Below, piece after piece: positions 36,002-42,831 of a DNA stretch of 64,000 nucleotides (within the stretch, counting starts at the first letter, position 1; the number at the start of each line of letters is the position of its first letter). Below the pieces are notes generated by a model that ran no database searches, was not told where the DNA came from, and saw nothing but the letters and a program-made list of their open reading frames with translations. Made by a program: the position numbers and the translations under genes. The DNA is from JAENVT01 sp963720775 (GTDB lineage Bacteria; Actinomycetota; Acidimicrobiia; Acidimicrobiales; Ilumatobacteraceae). The stretch is from contig CAVRGR010000007.1 in assembly GCA_963720775.1 (NCBI GenBank), forward strand, positions 124,001-188,000, written 5' to 3'.

Positions 36002-36275
36002 ATGGACTTCGTGCATCCCGTCGAGGCTGTGATCCCCGGTGCGCAGGGCCACGTTCTCGCCGTACTCGTGAACACAACCGCCGAGCTGAACCTTCGGACC
36101 ATCGCTCGTCTCGCTGCCGTCAGTCTCGCTCAGGCTCTCCTATATCACTGATCTCGAGAGCAACACGATGCGGATCGCCGCGTGCTGGGATGGTGAACTC
36201 GATCCGATCGGGGCGCTTGCGTGGTTGAGCTTCGTGCACGAGAACGCGTGGCGGACGTATACAAACTCTGTCTAG
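36002..36275 (+). pseudogene. winged-helix (nucleotidyltransferase-linked) regulator, fragments
   Basis: MDFVHPVEAVIPGAQGHVLA, then VLVNTTAELNLRTIARLAAV and SLAQ, is the typical N-terminus of winged-helix proteins fused to a nucleotidyltransferase. It breaks at about 36,138. A second unrelated fragment (MRIAACWDGELDPIGALAWL, SFVHENAWRTYTNSV) follows to 36,275. From 36,276 to 36,532 I see no coding character. Confidence 0.4.
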
Positions 36276-36532
36276 TACCAGTTCCGATTGAACGACCGTC
36301 CGTTCCTGCGATGCCTGCACGCCCGCAAGAGGAAGGCGCTGATCGACACGTCACGCCCACACCGGCATCGAGTCCGCGCACCCGTCGCCTCTCAGCGCGC
36401 ACAACGGGTTCTTCGACTGGCGCCTGCCGCTGGCCGAGACCTGACGGCCCTCTACGTCTTCGTGATGAGCGCTCAAACGCTCAGCGGCTCTGCTCGCTCG
36501 CGTAGACTCGCAGTGCGGGTCTGCCTCGACCG

Positions 36533-37321
36533 TTAGCCGTAAGCCAACGACGCGCACTGACCGAGAGCGTGGCGGCTGATGGTGTTTCCGTAGCCGAACA
36601 CGCCGGGGTTCAGCCCGAAGCACGTGATGTTGCGCCCGATCGAGTTACGCACCACGAACAATGAGTTGGTGCCCGAGCCGGTCGCGTCGTTGCCGCCGGT
36701 CAAGGTGATTGCCGCGAGGGTCACGTTCTTATCGATCGTGTTGAACAGGATGCCGATCCACTCCTCGGTTTGCCCGGCGACGGTGAGGTTGCCGTGGATC
36801 GTGTTGTTCTTGATCGACCACGGAATGTCGGAGCCGCCGCCCAGGATGGTCACGTTGCCCGCGACCTCGATCCCGTTGAGGAACACGCCAACCGCTCCGA
36901 CGAGCGTGACGTTGCCGTTCACGACGATGGTGGAGTGTCCATCGGGCTCCGTCTCGCAGGGATGTCCAGAGTTGTTCGTGTATTCGGGTGGTTGGCAACC
37001 CAGCCCCACTATCGACCCAGGCGCGCCCGTGACGTTGCGGCCGACGGTGATGGTTGCCGGTGCGCTCTGCGCGTCGAGCACCGCTCCGCCGAGTACCCGG
37101 ACGCTACCGGTGACATCGATCACGGCATCAGCCGCAACATTGCACGGGCCGGTCACGGTGATGCTGGTATAGGTTCCCGAGGGGATGGTCCCACCGGTGC
37201 ACTTGTACGCCGCGTGCCCACCGGATCCCCCGGCGAACGCCGTGCCACCGGCCATCGCCAGTGCACTCGCGGCGACGAGGACCCCGACACAGGCCATCCT
37301 CACATGAGCGGTTCCGATCAC
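36533..37321 (-). CDS. secreted beta-helix-like protein
   Basis: The protein has 262 residues from a GTG with GGAAGGAG eight bases upstream. A signal peptide MACVGVLVAASALAMAGGTA-FA leads to a mature part rich in short turns: ITVTGPCNVAADAVIDVTGS, VNGNVTLVGAVGVFLNG, VAGNVTILGGG, IHGNLTVAG, IDKNVTLAAITL. The repeated G-N-V/L-T unit about every 20-25 residues suggests a right-handed parallel beta-helix. Four or more cysteines may lock it. Exported; function unknown. Confidence 0.65.
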   Translation of the reverse strand: MIGTAHVRMACVGVLVAASALAMAGGTAFAGGSGGHAAYKCTGGTIPSGTYTSITVTGPCNVAADAVIDVTGSVRVLGGAVLDAQSAPATITVGRNVTGAPGSIVGLGCQPPEYTNNSGHPCETEPDGHSTIVVNGNVTLVGAVGVFLNGIEVAGNVTILGGGSDIPWSIKNNTIHGNLTVAGQTEEWIGILFNTIDKNVTLAAITLTGGNDATGSGTNSLFVVRNSIGRNITCFGLNPGVFGYGNTISRHALGQCASLAYG

Positions 37322-37522
37322 CGACCGTGCTCCTTCCGTGACTGTTGGGCGAGCTCCCCAGAGCACGCACCATGCGTTCGCTCGCACATGCGGTGACGGA
37401 CGCTTCGCCGAAGAGTACGCCTGGCGCCAGCGGACGTCAAAACATGCAGCCGCAGCGAACCCGAGAAAACGAGCCGGCCGGCCTCGGGTAGTCGCCGGGA
37501 GCCTCGCCGGTGGTGGTGTGGT

Positions 37523-37956
37523 GTCTCTTCTTGATGTCACACCGGGCCCACCAGCGCACCGCCAAACGCGTCGTCTGCTCGACGCCTACCGACGTTGGTC
37601 CGGTGTCGATCCCCTCCCACCCCTCCAGCTGATATCGGTCCTGACCTGGCAGTACCCGGGTTTCGCTGCCACCAGCATCGCCATCCCGCCACGAGGCCGT
37701 ATGCCTGCCGACGGCGAGCCGCAGCATGCTCGGCGTGCTCAACGAGTACGTCCACCTCGCCAGCCACGTCCACGCACGGCAGGGTGGACCACCAGATCTG
37801 GCCTGGCTCGAGGACCGGCTGGCCCAGACACCGATGGGTCCGCTCCAAAAGCGGAACGGCTTCCCCGACCGGGAACTCGCTGCGCTGGCCGCAGGGTCGA
37901 CGAAGAGCACCCCCGCATCATGTTGGCAATCGGTCGGTCGCCTGCCCAGCGGGTGA
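37523..37956 (+). pseudogene. degenerate gene of unknown family
   Basis: One frame reads RQTRRLLDAYRRWSGVDPLP, then PLQLISVLTWQYPGFAATSI. A shift near 37,710-37,730 leads to MLGVLNEYVHLASHVHARQG, then LEDRLAQTPMGPLQKRNGFP. Both halves look like protein, in different frames, so a gene of at least 140 residues seems broken. I do not recognise it. 37,957-38,160 shows no gene. Confidence 0.35.
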
Positions 37957-38160
37957 TTTAGTGACGGCGCGAGCTAGCGAACGCGACTGCGTTCTGCTGA
38001 TCTCCAGTGCAGGGGTTGCAACCCCTCCGGCGTTGACTGCCTTGCCCGGACCCCAAGGCGACACCGGCTTGGTGGAGGAACCGGACCCCTTCGGCGGCAT
38101 GTAGGCACCTCGGCCTCGCGACGCATCCGCGCTCGACGAGCCGAGTCCCGCCGGGCCTGC

Positions 38161-38199
38161 GTGACACGAGCATGGTATAGGCATATACTTTTGTATATG
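38161..38199 (+). promoter_or_regulatory. leaderless promoter of the mntA-hepT operon with operator over the start codon
   Basis: -35 GTGACA (38,161-38,166), 17-bp spacer, -10 TATACT (38,184-38,189), then seven bases to the ATG at 38,197. A perfect inverted repeat CATATAC-TTTT-GTATATG (38,182-38,199) covers the -10 through the start codon. The Xre-type HTH of the first gene is the likely binder. Confidence 0.75.
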
Positions 38200-38700
38200 G
38201 AGGACGCGGATCCAGCAGCGTTGGTGCGATCGCTTCGATCGAACGCCGGGCTGTCGCAGCACGAGCTCGCCGTTCGCGCCGGGATGGCCCAGTCGGCGAT
38301 TTCCAACTATGAGAGCGGTCGCAAGGTGCCGTCGTTGACCACGCTTGCTCGACTGGCAGAGGCAGCCGGTGTTGCTCTCGATGTCTCATTCGCCCCGGTC
38401 CGCTACCCGACGAAGGTCACGTTGGCTTCGCTTCGACGGCGCCGCCGGGCAATCGAAGCAGCGTGCATGCGCCACGGCGCCACCCGGCCGAGGGTGTTCG
38501 GCTCGGTGGCCAAAGGAGAGTCCGGCGACGATTCCGACATCGACCTTCTGGTCGACCTCGAGCCCGGGCGCACCTTGTTCGATGTTGCCGCGCTCCATGA
38601 TGAATTGGTCGAGTTGCTCGGCCACGACGTGGACGTGCTCACCTCGGGCGCCGTCCGTGGACGCCTCGCACACGTCGCCGACGAAGCTGTGCCCCTGTGA
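38197..38700 (+). CDS. mntA: MntA-type antitoxin with N-terminal Xre domain (nucleotidyltransferase)
   Basis: The protein has 167 residues. Residues 5-65 are a Cro/Xre helix-turn-helix (LRSNAGLSQHELAVRAGMAQ, SAISNYESGRKVPSLTTLAR). Residues 85-160 are a minimal nucleotidyltransferase with the exact GS-x10-DxD motif (GSVAKGESGDDSDIDLLVD). In type VII systems MntA AMPylates a tyrosine of the HepT toxin and so blocks it. Here the enzyme is fused to a DNA-binding domain, which should autoregulate the operon. GTGA overlap with the toxin gene. Confidence 0.85.
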   Translation: MEDADPAALVRSLRSNAGLSQHELAVRAGMAQSAISNYESGRKVPSLTTLARLAEAAGVALDVSFAPVRYPTKVTLASLRRRRRAIEAACMRHGATRPRVFGSVAKGESGDDSDIDLLVDLEPGRTLFDVAALHDELVELLGHDVDVLTSGAVRGRLAHVADEAVPL

Positions 38701-39035
38701 GAACAGGCCAGCAACGCCTTGCCGACATCCTCACTGCCACCACCGACGCAGCCCGACTCGTGGAAGCCGGCCATCAACGGTTCGTATCTGACCCGTTGCT
38801 GATCCGAGCAGCGAAGAACATCATCAGCGAGATCGGCGAGGCCGCCAAAGGTATCGATGACACACTTCTCGATTCGATACCCGGTGTCCCTTGGAAAGCC
38901 GTCAAAGGCATGCGCGACAAGGTGGTGCACGACTACCCCGAAGTCGATCTCGACGTGTTGTGGGACACCCTCGCTCACGGTTTACCCGTCGTCCATCACG
39001 CCATCATCGAGCACAACGAGACGCTCGAGCGCTGA
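38697..39035 (+). CDS. hepT: HepT-type toxin (HEPN domain, DUF86)
   Basis: The protein has 112 residues from a GTG overlapping the antitoxin stop. It is all-helical HEPN with the catalytic motif R-x4-H-x-Y seen as RDKVVHDY. This includes the tyrosine that MntA modifies. Before it, RAAKNIISEIGEAAKGIDDT is the conserved DUF86 helix. It would cleave RNA (tRNA in studied cases) when released. Intact and paired, so probably an active module that helps keep the island. Confidence 0.85.
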   Translation: MRTGQQRLADILTATTDAARLVEAGHQRFVSDPLLIRAAKNIISEIGEAAKGIDDTLLDSIPGVPWKAVKGMRDKVVHDYPEVDLDVLWDTLAHGLPVVHHAIIEHNETLER

Positions 39036-39171
39036 AATCCCCGTAGCGACTCGACAACCCGATGATTTGAGCTCACGTCATTCGGATTGTTGGCCTGATC
39101 GCAGAGGGTTTTGCTCCACCTCAGAGGGAAAGAACGAAGGCCCGATCCTCTCGGACCGGACCCTCGATTTT

Positions 39172-39216
39172 TGGTGGCGGGGGCAGGATTTGAACCTGCG
39201 ACCTTCGGGTTATGAG
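39172..39216 (-). repeat. att copy 2: 3' part of tRNA-fMet (A/B boundary)
   Basis: 45 bp identical to copy 3 and differing from copy 1 by one T-loop base. It includes the encoded CCA. Sequence to the right continues as the segment-B left end. Confidence 0.85.
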
Positions 39217-39338
39217 GACGCCGGTCATCGTCTGCGTTGGTCGGCGTTCGACGGCGTTCGTCCTGCTCAAGCAGCGATCCGGTCGAACCTGTGTCGGCGC
39301 TCGTGGGCACTCGTCGGCGAGTGTGGGTGCGATTCGCG

Positions 39339-39355
39339 TTGACAAACCTTTGACA
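39339..39355 (+). repeat. TTGACA direct-repeat pair, left end of segment B
   Basis: TTGACA at 39,339 and 39,350, 11-bp period, 123 bp inside att copy 2. The same pair stands near the right end of this segment (41,567), in the same orientation. Confidence 0.65.
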
Positions 39356-39478
39356 GGGTCCGAGTGGCCTTACCCACCAGCGCCCACGAGTGCAGACGAG
39401 CCTGCTGCGTCACGCAGCAGAGTCGTGGCAAGGTGGACCGGACCGGTTCAGCGCTGCGATTACGATCGTTTCCCGCTC

Positions 39479-40709
39479 ATGACTTCGTTGGCCGACACTG
39501 TCCTTCCACTTGTCCGGACTCGGGCGGATCTGAGCCGGTGGGGCGCGGCGAACGAGCATGGTCGCCAGATGCACGAGGCGATCGATGTGCTCGAAGCTGC
39601 GCTCCGTACGGCGGACCCGGCTGAGGTGTATGCGGTGGTGCATGCCGCGTTGGCGAGCGCTGTCAAAGTGATCGCCCGCGCAGACGATTCCAGCGGGGTC
39701 ATCGGTGGCGCGTGTCGTCGATTGCTCGCGCTGCATCCGACGGTCGCGTCGTCTGCCGGTGTCGCTCCGGGCAAGTTGGTCGACTGGATGATGAAGTTCC
39801 AGTTCGACGGGGACGTCGACTACTTCGAGATCGATCCCGTCGCGTACGCCCCCGCGCTCGGAGATGTGGGTATGAAGACGTACCGGACACGGCTCGACGC
39901 GGTGCGTGCCACCCTCGGGCCGGAACCAGCGGAGTCGGATCGCTGGTCGGTTCCCGATCGTCACGAGCGTTGGGTGTTGGACTGGAACGACCGACGTCTC
40001 GCGGTGCTCGACCGCGACATCGACGCCATCGTCCGGACCCACGCACGCGACCGCAAGGTGGCCGCGTGGCTGCAGGACACCGCTCAGGCGTTCGAAGAGA
40101 TCGGCGAGATCGACCTCGCCATCGACTGGGCCCGTCAGGCAACCCACCACGGGCCCGGCCACCAGGCGCTGAAGGCGGCCGAGTATTGGTGCGACCTGCT
40201 CGCACGACACCGCCGGTCCGAACTGTTGGCGGCGCGACACGTGGTGTTCCAGCGATGGCCATCGGCCACGACCGCGACACGGTCTTCACCGCGCCACCGG
40301 CACCTCGTGGCCCGACCTCCACGACGAGGTCATCGCCACACTGGCCACCAGGCCAGATCAGTCCGTGCTCTTCTCGATCGGCACGCTCCACGATCCTCGC
40401 CTCGCCTGGGAGCAGGCGCACGCGCTCGGGCTCGACAACGACCTCGTCTGGATTGAGCTCGCGAAGGCGTACGAGAAGATCGATCCGCTCGCCGTGCTCC
40501 CGGTCCACCAGCGGCTCGTCGAACATGAACTGGTCACCACCGACGCGCAGCACTACCGGCTGGCAGCACGGCGCCTCGCTACGATGCGAAAGCTCGCCGC
40601 CGGTACCGAGCAAGCATCCGAGGTAGACGCGTTCATCGCCGGTTTGCGCGAGATCCACCGGCGGCGTCCGCGACTCCAGCAGGAGTTCGACCGGGCTCGT
40701 CTGCCCTGA
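39479..40709 (+). pseudogene. DUF6880-like protein, frameshifted
   Basis: MTSLADTVLPLVRTRADLSR runs about 265 residues (FQFDGDVDYFEIDPVAYAPA, RKVAAWLQDTAQAFEEIGEI, HQALKAAEYWCDLL) to about 40,265. There the frame shifts, and TGTSWPDLHDEVIATLATRP, HDPRLAWEQAHALGLDNDLV and IDPLAVLPVHQRLVEHELVT continue in a new frame to 40,709. Helical, TPR-like protein of about 410 residues with no known activity. A single indel is enough to explain it. A truncated start of the same gene lies at 8486. Confidence 0.65.
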
Positions 40710-40756
40710 CGCTCAGCGCACGTCAGCGGCGCGGCGAGCTCGGGTACGATGTCGAC

Positions 40757-41005
40757 ATGGCCAAGACCGCCCACGACCTGCGCGAGGAGGTGCTCGCGCT
40801 CCCCGCCCAAGAGAGAGCGCGGATCGCATCAGACCTGCTCGCCAGCCTCGACAGCGAAGCCGTCGACGAAGACGAGATCGACCAGCTGTGGTCGGCCGAG
40901 ACGCAACGACGAGCAGCGATGCTCGAATCCGGCGACGCAGGCACACTCACCTGGAACGAAATCCAGCAGCGATTCGCCGAACGCCGCGCACAGCGCAGCG
41001 CGTGA
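40757..41005 (+). CDS. addiction-module antitoxin
   Basis: The protein has 82 residues. MAKTAHDLREEVLALPAQER, ARIASDLLASLDSEAVDEDE, then a C-terminal toxin-binding helix IQQRFAERRAQ. This is the pattern of the putative addiction-module component family (helix with L-P-x-x-E-R-x-x-I-A-x-x-L-L-x-S-L). It overlaps the toxin start by GTGA. Confidence 0.8.
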   Translation: MAKTAHDLREEVLALPAQERARIASDLLASLDSEAVDEDEIDQLWSAETQRRAAMLESGDAGTLTWNEIQQRFAERRAQRSA

Positions 41006-41319
41006 GCCTTCGCGTCGAGTACCACGACCTCGTCGACCTCGACCTCTTGAACGCATGGACCTGGTACGAGAATCAGGAAGTAGGGCTCGGCGACCGTTTC
41101 CTCGGCGCAATCCACACAACCGTCGTCCAGGCGTCGCGCTGGCCCAACGCCGGCAGGCCCGTCCTTCGTGACGACCACGATGAGATCATCGAGCGCAAGG
41201 TCCCAGCCAACGACTTCCCGTACGCGGTTCGCTATCGCATCCAGGATGATCGGCTTCTGGTCATGGCGGTCCTGCACCAGAGCCGCCACCCCAACTTCGG
41301 CGCCGACCGTCAGCCCTGA
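41002..41319 (+). CDS. RelE/ParE-superfamily toxin
   Basis: The protein has 105 residues from a GTG. VEYHDLVDLDLLNAWTWYEN, GLGDRFLGAIHTTVVQASRW, then NAGRPVLRDD, RKVPANDFPYAVRYRIQDDR, LLVMAVLHQSRHPNFG. The R-x-FPYAVRY and H-x-x-R-x-P elements are the ParE core. Type II system with the gene before it. Its target (ribosome-bound mRNA or gyrase) cannot be told from sequence alone. It is the only intact complete module in segment B. Confidence 0.85.
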   Translation: MSLRVEYHDLVDLDLLNAWTWYENQEVGLGDRFLGAIHTTVVQASRWPNAGRPVLRDDHDEIIERKVPANDFPYAVRYRIQDDRLLVMAVLHQSRHPNFGADRQP

Positions 41320-41566
41320 CGATCCCGCGGTGGACGACGCGCAGTCCCGAGAGCTTCCGAATCACCAATCGCCGTGACCTTCGGGTTCTCGACCCGCAGT
41401 AGCTCGTCATCATGTCCAGGCCGGCGGCTCTCGTCGGCGGTCGTGGGCACCCGGTGGTTCCCGTCCGGTCGACGACGTGCTCCACAAGTGGGACGACAGC
41501 CAATGCCAGCAGGAGCGCACCCACCAGCGTCGCTGGGCGCCGACGACCGCCTACGCCAGCGGCGTA

Positions 41567-41583
41567 TTGACAAACCGTTGACA
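41567..41583 (+). repeat. TTGACA direct-repeat pair, right end of segment B
   Basis: TTGACA at 41,567 and 41,578 in TTGACAAACCGTTGACA, 60 bp inside att copy 3. Pairs with 39,339-39,355. Confidence 0.65.
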
Positions 41584-41595
41584 AGCGACATGCAG

Positions 41596-41628
41596 AGAGG
41601 CCCTCTCCGCCAAGCGGAAAGAGCCTCT
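41596..41628. terminator. hairpin next to att copy 3
   Basis: AGAGGC...GCCTCT (6 bp) outside and TCCGC-CAA-GCGGA (5 bp) inside, with a small internal loop. It lies 15 bp from the repeat, on the side where a transcript of the tRNA would end. A similar hairpin stands beside the intact tRNA. Confidence 0.4.
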
Positions 41629-41642
41629 GACCTGCTATTTCA

Positions 41643-41687
41643 TGGTGGCGGGGGCAGGATTTGAACCTGCGACCTTCGGGTTATGAG
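41643..41687 (-). repeat. att copy 3: 3' part of tRNA-fMet (B/C boundary)
   Basis: 45 bp identical to copy 2, with encoded CCA. The sequence to its right starts segment C. Confidence 0.85.
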
Positions 41688-41797
41688 GCCGAAACCAGTT
41701 CTGCACGGACCACCTGCTCAGGGCACGATCACCCTGCTCAGTCCTCGTTTCCGCGTCCCCGTGACTCCCCGATGTTCCCCGTGGTGTACCGGTGTGC

Positions 41798-41816
41798 TGG
41801 TACATATTTGGTACAT
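41798..41816 (+). repeat. TGGTACAT direct repeats, left end of segment C
   Basis: TGGTACAT at 41,798 and 41,809, an 11-bp period, 111 bp inside att copy 3. The same octamer with the same period recurs near the other end of segment C. Confidence 0.65.
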
Positions 41817-41835
41817 GACGAGTGATCAGCGCTCG

Positions 41836-42072
41836 TCACGGAGAGTGATGACGTTCGCCTGAACCGAGTGCTGCTCCATCGTCCTCCGCTTCGCATCGGC
41901 GCAGGCCCAGTTCCTGACGGAGGTCCTCGGCAACAGCGTGGACCGCGTCGAGCTCGAGCTGCTCCAGTCTCGTCCGCTCGCCGGGTCGGGCCTCGATGTT
42001 GGACACCGCCGCCTCGAACCGTTCGAGGTGCGCCCTTGTCGCCGTGTAGGGCGATTCATCCGGGTTCACCAC
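41836..42072 (-). CDS. small helical protein, last gene of TOTE operon (possible frameshift)
   Basis: MVNPDESPYTATRAHLERFE, then AAVSNIEARPGERTRLEQLE and LDAVHAVAEDLRQELG, is a convincing coiled or helical protein. After about residue 57 this frame becomes Gly/Glu-rich. The neighbouring frame ends in the more natural MEQHSVQANVITLRDER (stop at 41,826), so a one-base error near 41,900 is possible. Function unknown. Confidence 0.45.
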   Translation of the reverse strand: MVNPDESPYTATRAHLERFEAAVSNIEARPGERTRLEQLELDAVHAVAEDLRQELGLRRCEAEDDGAALGSGERHHSP

Positions 42073-42096
42073 GATGAAGCTCCTCAGCAGAGTTGT

Positions 42097-42378
42097 TCAG
42101 TGTCGTTCGGACGCGGCGCCGGCACCGGCACTGGTGACGAGGCCAAGTTCGAGTTGCACCCACACGTGGTTGGCGTTGCGACGCGTGACACGCGCCCGGC
42201 ATGGCGGTTCCTCGTCGTCTCCGACGAGCACCCAGTCGCCGGGTTGCGGATCGAACGATGTGTCCGACGCTCGGGGACCGTGGCTGATCCAGGTCTCGAC
42301 AACAAGGTCAGCACCCACACTGGTTGCGTCGTACCACAGGTCGTATCCGGACGTCTTCACGGCTCTCAGCCTAGTCAT
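42097..42378 (-). CDS. small protein of TOTE operon
   Basis: The protein has 93 residues. SFDPQPGDWVLVGDDEEPPC, RARVTRRNANHVWVQLEL reads as a small beta-barrel with a hydrophobic core (G-D-W-V-x-V-G-D). The start overlaps the stop of the upstream gene as ATGA. Similar small barrels bind nucleic acid or proteins, but no family is recognised. Confidence 0.5.
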   Translation of the reverse strand: MTRLRAVKTSGYDLWYDATSVGADLVVETWISHGPRASDTSFDPQPGDWVLVGDDEEPPCRARVTRRNANHVWVQLELGLVTSAGAGAASERH

Positions 42379-42770
42379 CGGCGACCCGATCGGTAGGCCG
42401 GGTTGTCCAGCGGGCCCCGAAAGTGCCCACGGACTCGCTCGAACTGGCCGGAGGTGTCAGCGGCCAGCACAACTGTCCAATGCGGCGAATCGAGTGTCGG
42501 AAGCAGCGGAAAGCCGCCGTCGATCAGCGACTCGCCGTCGGCGACCAGGAACTGCCGACGGTCCGCAACGATCGGACGCATCCGGACCAGCTGCTCGAAG
42601 TCGCCGCCAGGGACTTCGAGCACCGAGAAACCCCAGATCCCCCACCTCTCATGGCACTCCTCGACAGACCGGTGCAACAACTCGTCGTCCAGGGTGCGCG
42701 CGCCGAGGCGGACCACGACCAAGCCGGGTGCGACAAGCTCATCGCGAAGCACAAGCGGCTCGAACATCAC
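42375..42770 (-). CDS. hypothetical protein of TOTE operon
   Basis: The protein has 131 residues, MMFEPLVLRDELVAPGLVVV. ECHERWGIWGFSVLEVPGGD, FEQLVRMRPIVADRRQFLVA and DSPHWTVVLA suggest an alpha/beta fold with two strands of a small sheet and a conserved tryptophan cluster. It begins 62 bp after the helicase stop and overlaps the next gene by ATGA. I do not recognise the family. Sitting between the primase-helicase and two small genes, it is a likely partner. Confidence 0.55.
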   Translation of the reverse strand: MMFEPLVLRDELVAPGLVVVRLGARTLDDELLHRSVEECHERWGIWGFSVLEVPGGDFEQLVRMRPIVADRRQFLVADGESLIDGGFPLLPTLDSPHWTVVLAADTSGQFERVRGHFRGPLDNPAYRSGRR

Positions 42771-42831
42771 CCCAAGCTATCGACGCGCCGCAACCGACCT
42801 CGCGGTATGGCGCCGGCGGCGCAGACTGTCG

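Noticed and set aside
39130..39170. Terminator-like GC-rich stretch with T-run before att copy 2
   Set aside because: The best stem has mismatches and poor symmetry, so I could not support a hairpin as for copies 3 and 4.
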